Shown here piece after piece: positions 4,401-5,177 of a DNA stretch of 5,177 nucleotides. Both the position numbers and the translations under genes were made by a program. Source of the stretch: Nitrososphaerota archaeon (GTDB lineage Archaea; Thermoproteota; Nitrososphaeria; Nitrososphaerales; UBA183). Within the stretch, counting starts at the first letter, position 1. Each line of letters begins with the position of its first letter. The DNA lies in NCBI GenBank assembly GCA_029785685.1, contig JAFLZE010000075.1, positions 1-5,177 on the forward strand, given 5' to 3'. The notes beneath the pieces were generated by a model. That model worked only from the letters and a program-made list of their open reading frames with translations. It searched no databases and was not told the DNA's origin.

Positions 4401-5177
4401 CTACGCCGTTCCTGCTCCGCCGTGCGGAATCGCAGATATCGCTTCTGCGAGCGAAGCCGTCACCCTTGCCCGCTCGTTGACCAGATTGGCTCTCTCCATC
4501 CGCTCGTTCTCCAGCTCTTCCAGCCTCGTTTGAGCAGCCTCAAGTTCCTCCCGCTCCTTGGCGAACGGCGACCCTGGGGGTCGGTAGTCGATTTCTTTCA
4601 GCAGTCTCTGTTGTGCTAGCAGCTCCGCAGACAGGTCGGATTGCCTCGCCTCGAGCTCCCTGACCTTGCTGTCGCGGTCGTCGTTCGGGTGCCTTTTCCT
4701 GCCGAGGAGGCGGCTGAAAAGAGAGTCGGTCTTCTGCGCATTTGCGGCTGAAGCTGCGTGGGCCTTCTCTGCATCCAGCTCGCTGGAGCGCCTCGCACGC
4801 TCTGCCTTCAGTTCTGTGATCTTTGCAGCCACCCTGCCGCTCTCGGCTGCCATCATGCTCTCCATGGCTGAGACGGTTGCCCTGAGCTCAGAGATTCCCT
4901 CGTCGAGTGACGCGAGTGGGACGGGCTCGGAGACAAGGCGGTTGAGCTCTTGGCGCCCGGCGTGGTATTCGTGTGAGAGGTTTTCCTTGCCCGCCTTCTC
5001 TTCGAACTCGTCTAGCAGGACGCCCACCCCCCTGGCCCAGCTCTCGAGCGAATAGCCTCCCGGTTCGTCGGAGAACTTCTGTCTCCCGAGGTTGTTCAGG
5101 GCGTTGACGGTCCTGTCCCTGAGCTGACGGAAGTCAAGCTCTGGGGACCCTTGAATCCTCGTCCTGTGCCTGTGGGC
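4401..5177 (-). CDS. Unrecognised coiled-coil protein, C-terminal part (runs off the right edge)
   Basis: The frame is open from the right edge to a TAG at 4401-4403, giving 258 codons of the C-terminal end; the start is outside the window. A GTG at 5027 exists, but coherent sequence continues upstream of it (LNNLGRQKFSDEPGGYSLES, then WARGVGVLLDEFEEK), so it is internal. I do not recognise a named family. The N-terminal visible part looks globular and helical. From about 4600 to 4880 and again at about 4450-4580 it is rich in Glu, Arg, Ala, Leu and Gln in heptad-like order, typical of long coiled coils, broken by a basic patch LLGRKRHPNDDRD near 4665-4700 and a PPG turn near 4575. There are no transmembrane segments and no cysteines in the coiled coil. 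Codon choice seems less dominated by AGG and by G/C-ending codons than in the Mo genes, by eye only. Role unknown; a scaffold or structural-maintenance-like protein is one possibility. Confidence 0.7.
   Translation of the reverse strand, partial: AHRHRTRIQGSPELDFRQLRDRTVNALNNLGRQKFSDEPGGYSLESWARGVGVLLDEFEEKAGKENLSHEYHAGRQELNRLVSEPVPLASLDEGISELRATVSAMESMMAAESGRVAAKITELKAERARRSSELDAEKAHAASAANAQKTDSLFSRLLGRKRHPNDDRDSKVRELEARQSDLSAELLAQQRLLKEIDYRPPGSPFAKEREELEAAQTRLEELENERMERANLVNERARVTASLAEAISAIPHGGAGTA

Noticed and set aside
4416..5055. Plus-strand frames opposite the coiled-coil gene
   Set aside because: They are Ser/Leu/Arg-rich antisense readings without motifs; the minus-strand coiled-coil frame is open through the window edge and has heptad-like order.
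1..5177. CRISPR arrays, insertion sequences or phage genes
   Set aside because: No regularly spaced short repeats, transposase motifs or terminal inverted repeats were found; the only clear repeat is the 69-bp inverted pair at 1-69 and 1727-1795.

Overview
The window looks archaeal, most likely from a high-G+C member of the Thermoproteota (TACK) lineages; the finer placement is a guess. The signs are arginine codons dominated by AGG/AGA, TATA-like boxes rather than bacterial -35/-10 promoters, Shine-Dalgarno cores of the GGAGG and GGTGA type, frequent GTG/TTG starts, an archaeal-type MoaB N-terminus, and an E1-like MoeB fused to a rhodanese. The theme is a molybdenum hydroxylase of the aerobic CO dehydrogenase / xanthine dehydrogenase family plus its maturation and cofactor genes.

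Left part (1-1162): the C-terminal end of a CoxM-type FAD subunit is followed directly by coxS, the two-[2Fe-2S] small subunit. The stop codon of coxM abuts the ATG of coxS. A CoxG-type SRPBCC protein is convergent on the minus strand. Bases 1-69 are not CoxM: they are a perfect reverse-complement copy of bases 1727-1795 inside the xdhC-like gene. The left edge is therefore probably a chimeric join, and what truly precedes coxM (perhaps the rest of coxM and coxL) cannot be read here. No large molybdenum-binding subunit is present, so the substrate of the enzyme cannot be assigned.

Middle part (1163-2940): a short divergent promoter region with a TATA-like box separates coxG from an XdhC/CoxI-like maturation gene that lacks the family's usual cysteine. 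It is followed, after a 158-base spacer with its own TATA-like box, by a MoaB/MogA molybdopterin adenylyltransferase gene.

Right part (2923-5177): on the minus strand, overlapping the 3' end of moaB by 18 bases, lies a MoeB/ThiF E1-like adenylyltransferase with a C-terminal rhodanese domain. This would activate a MoaD-like sulfur carrier. Divergent from it is a 5'-truncated remnant of a GNAT acetyltransferase. Last is the C-terminal 258 codons of an unrecognised coiled-coil protein on the minus strand, running off the right edge.

Taken together, MoeB-rhodanese would supply sulfur for molybdopterin synthesis and MoaB would adenylate molybdopterin. The XdhC-like protein would handle or insert the finished cofactor, and CoxM/CoxS (with an unseen large subunit) would form the enzyme, served by CoxG. 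No rRNA, tRNA, CRISPR array or insertion sequence was seen.
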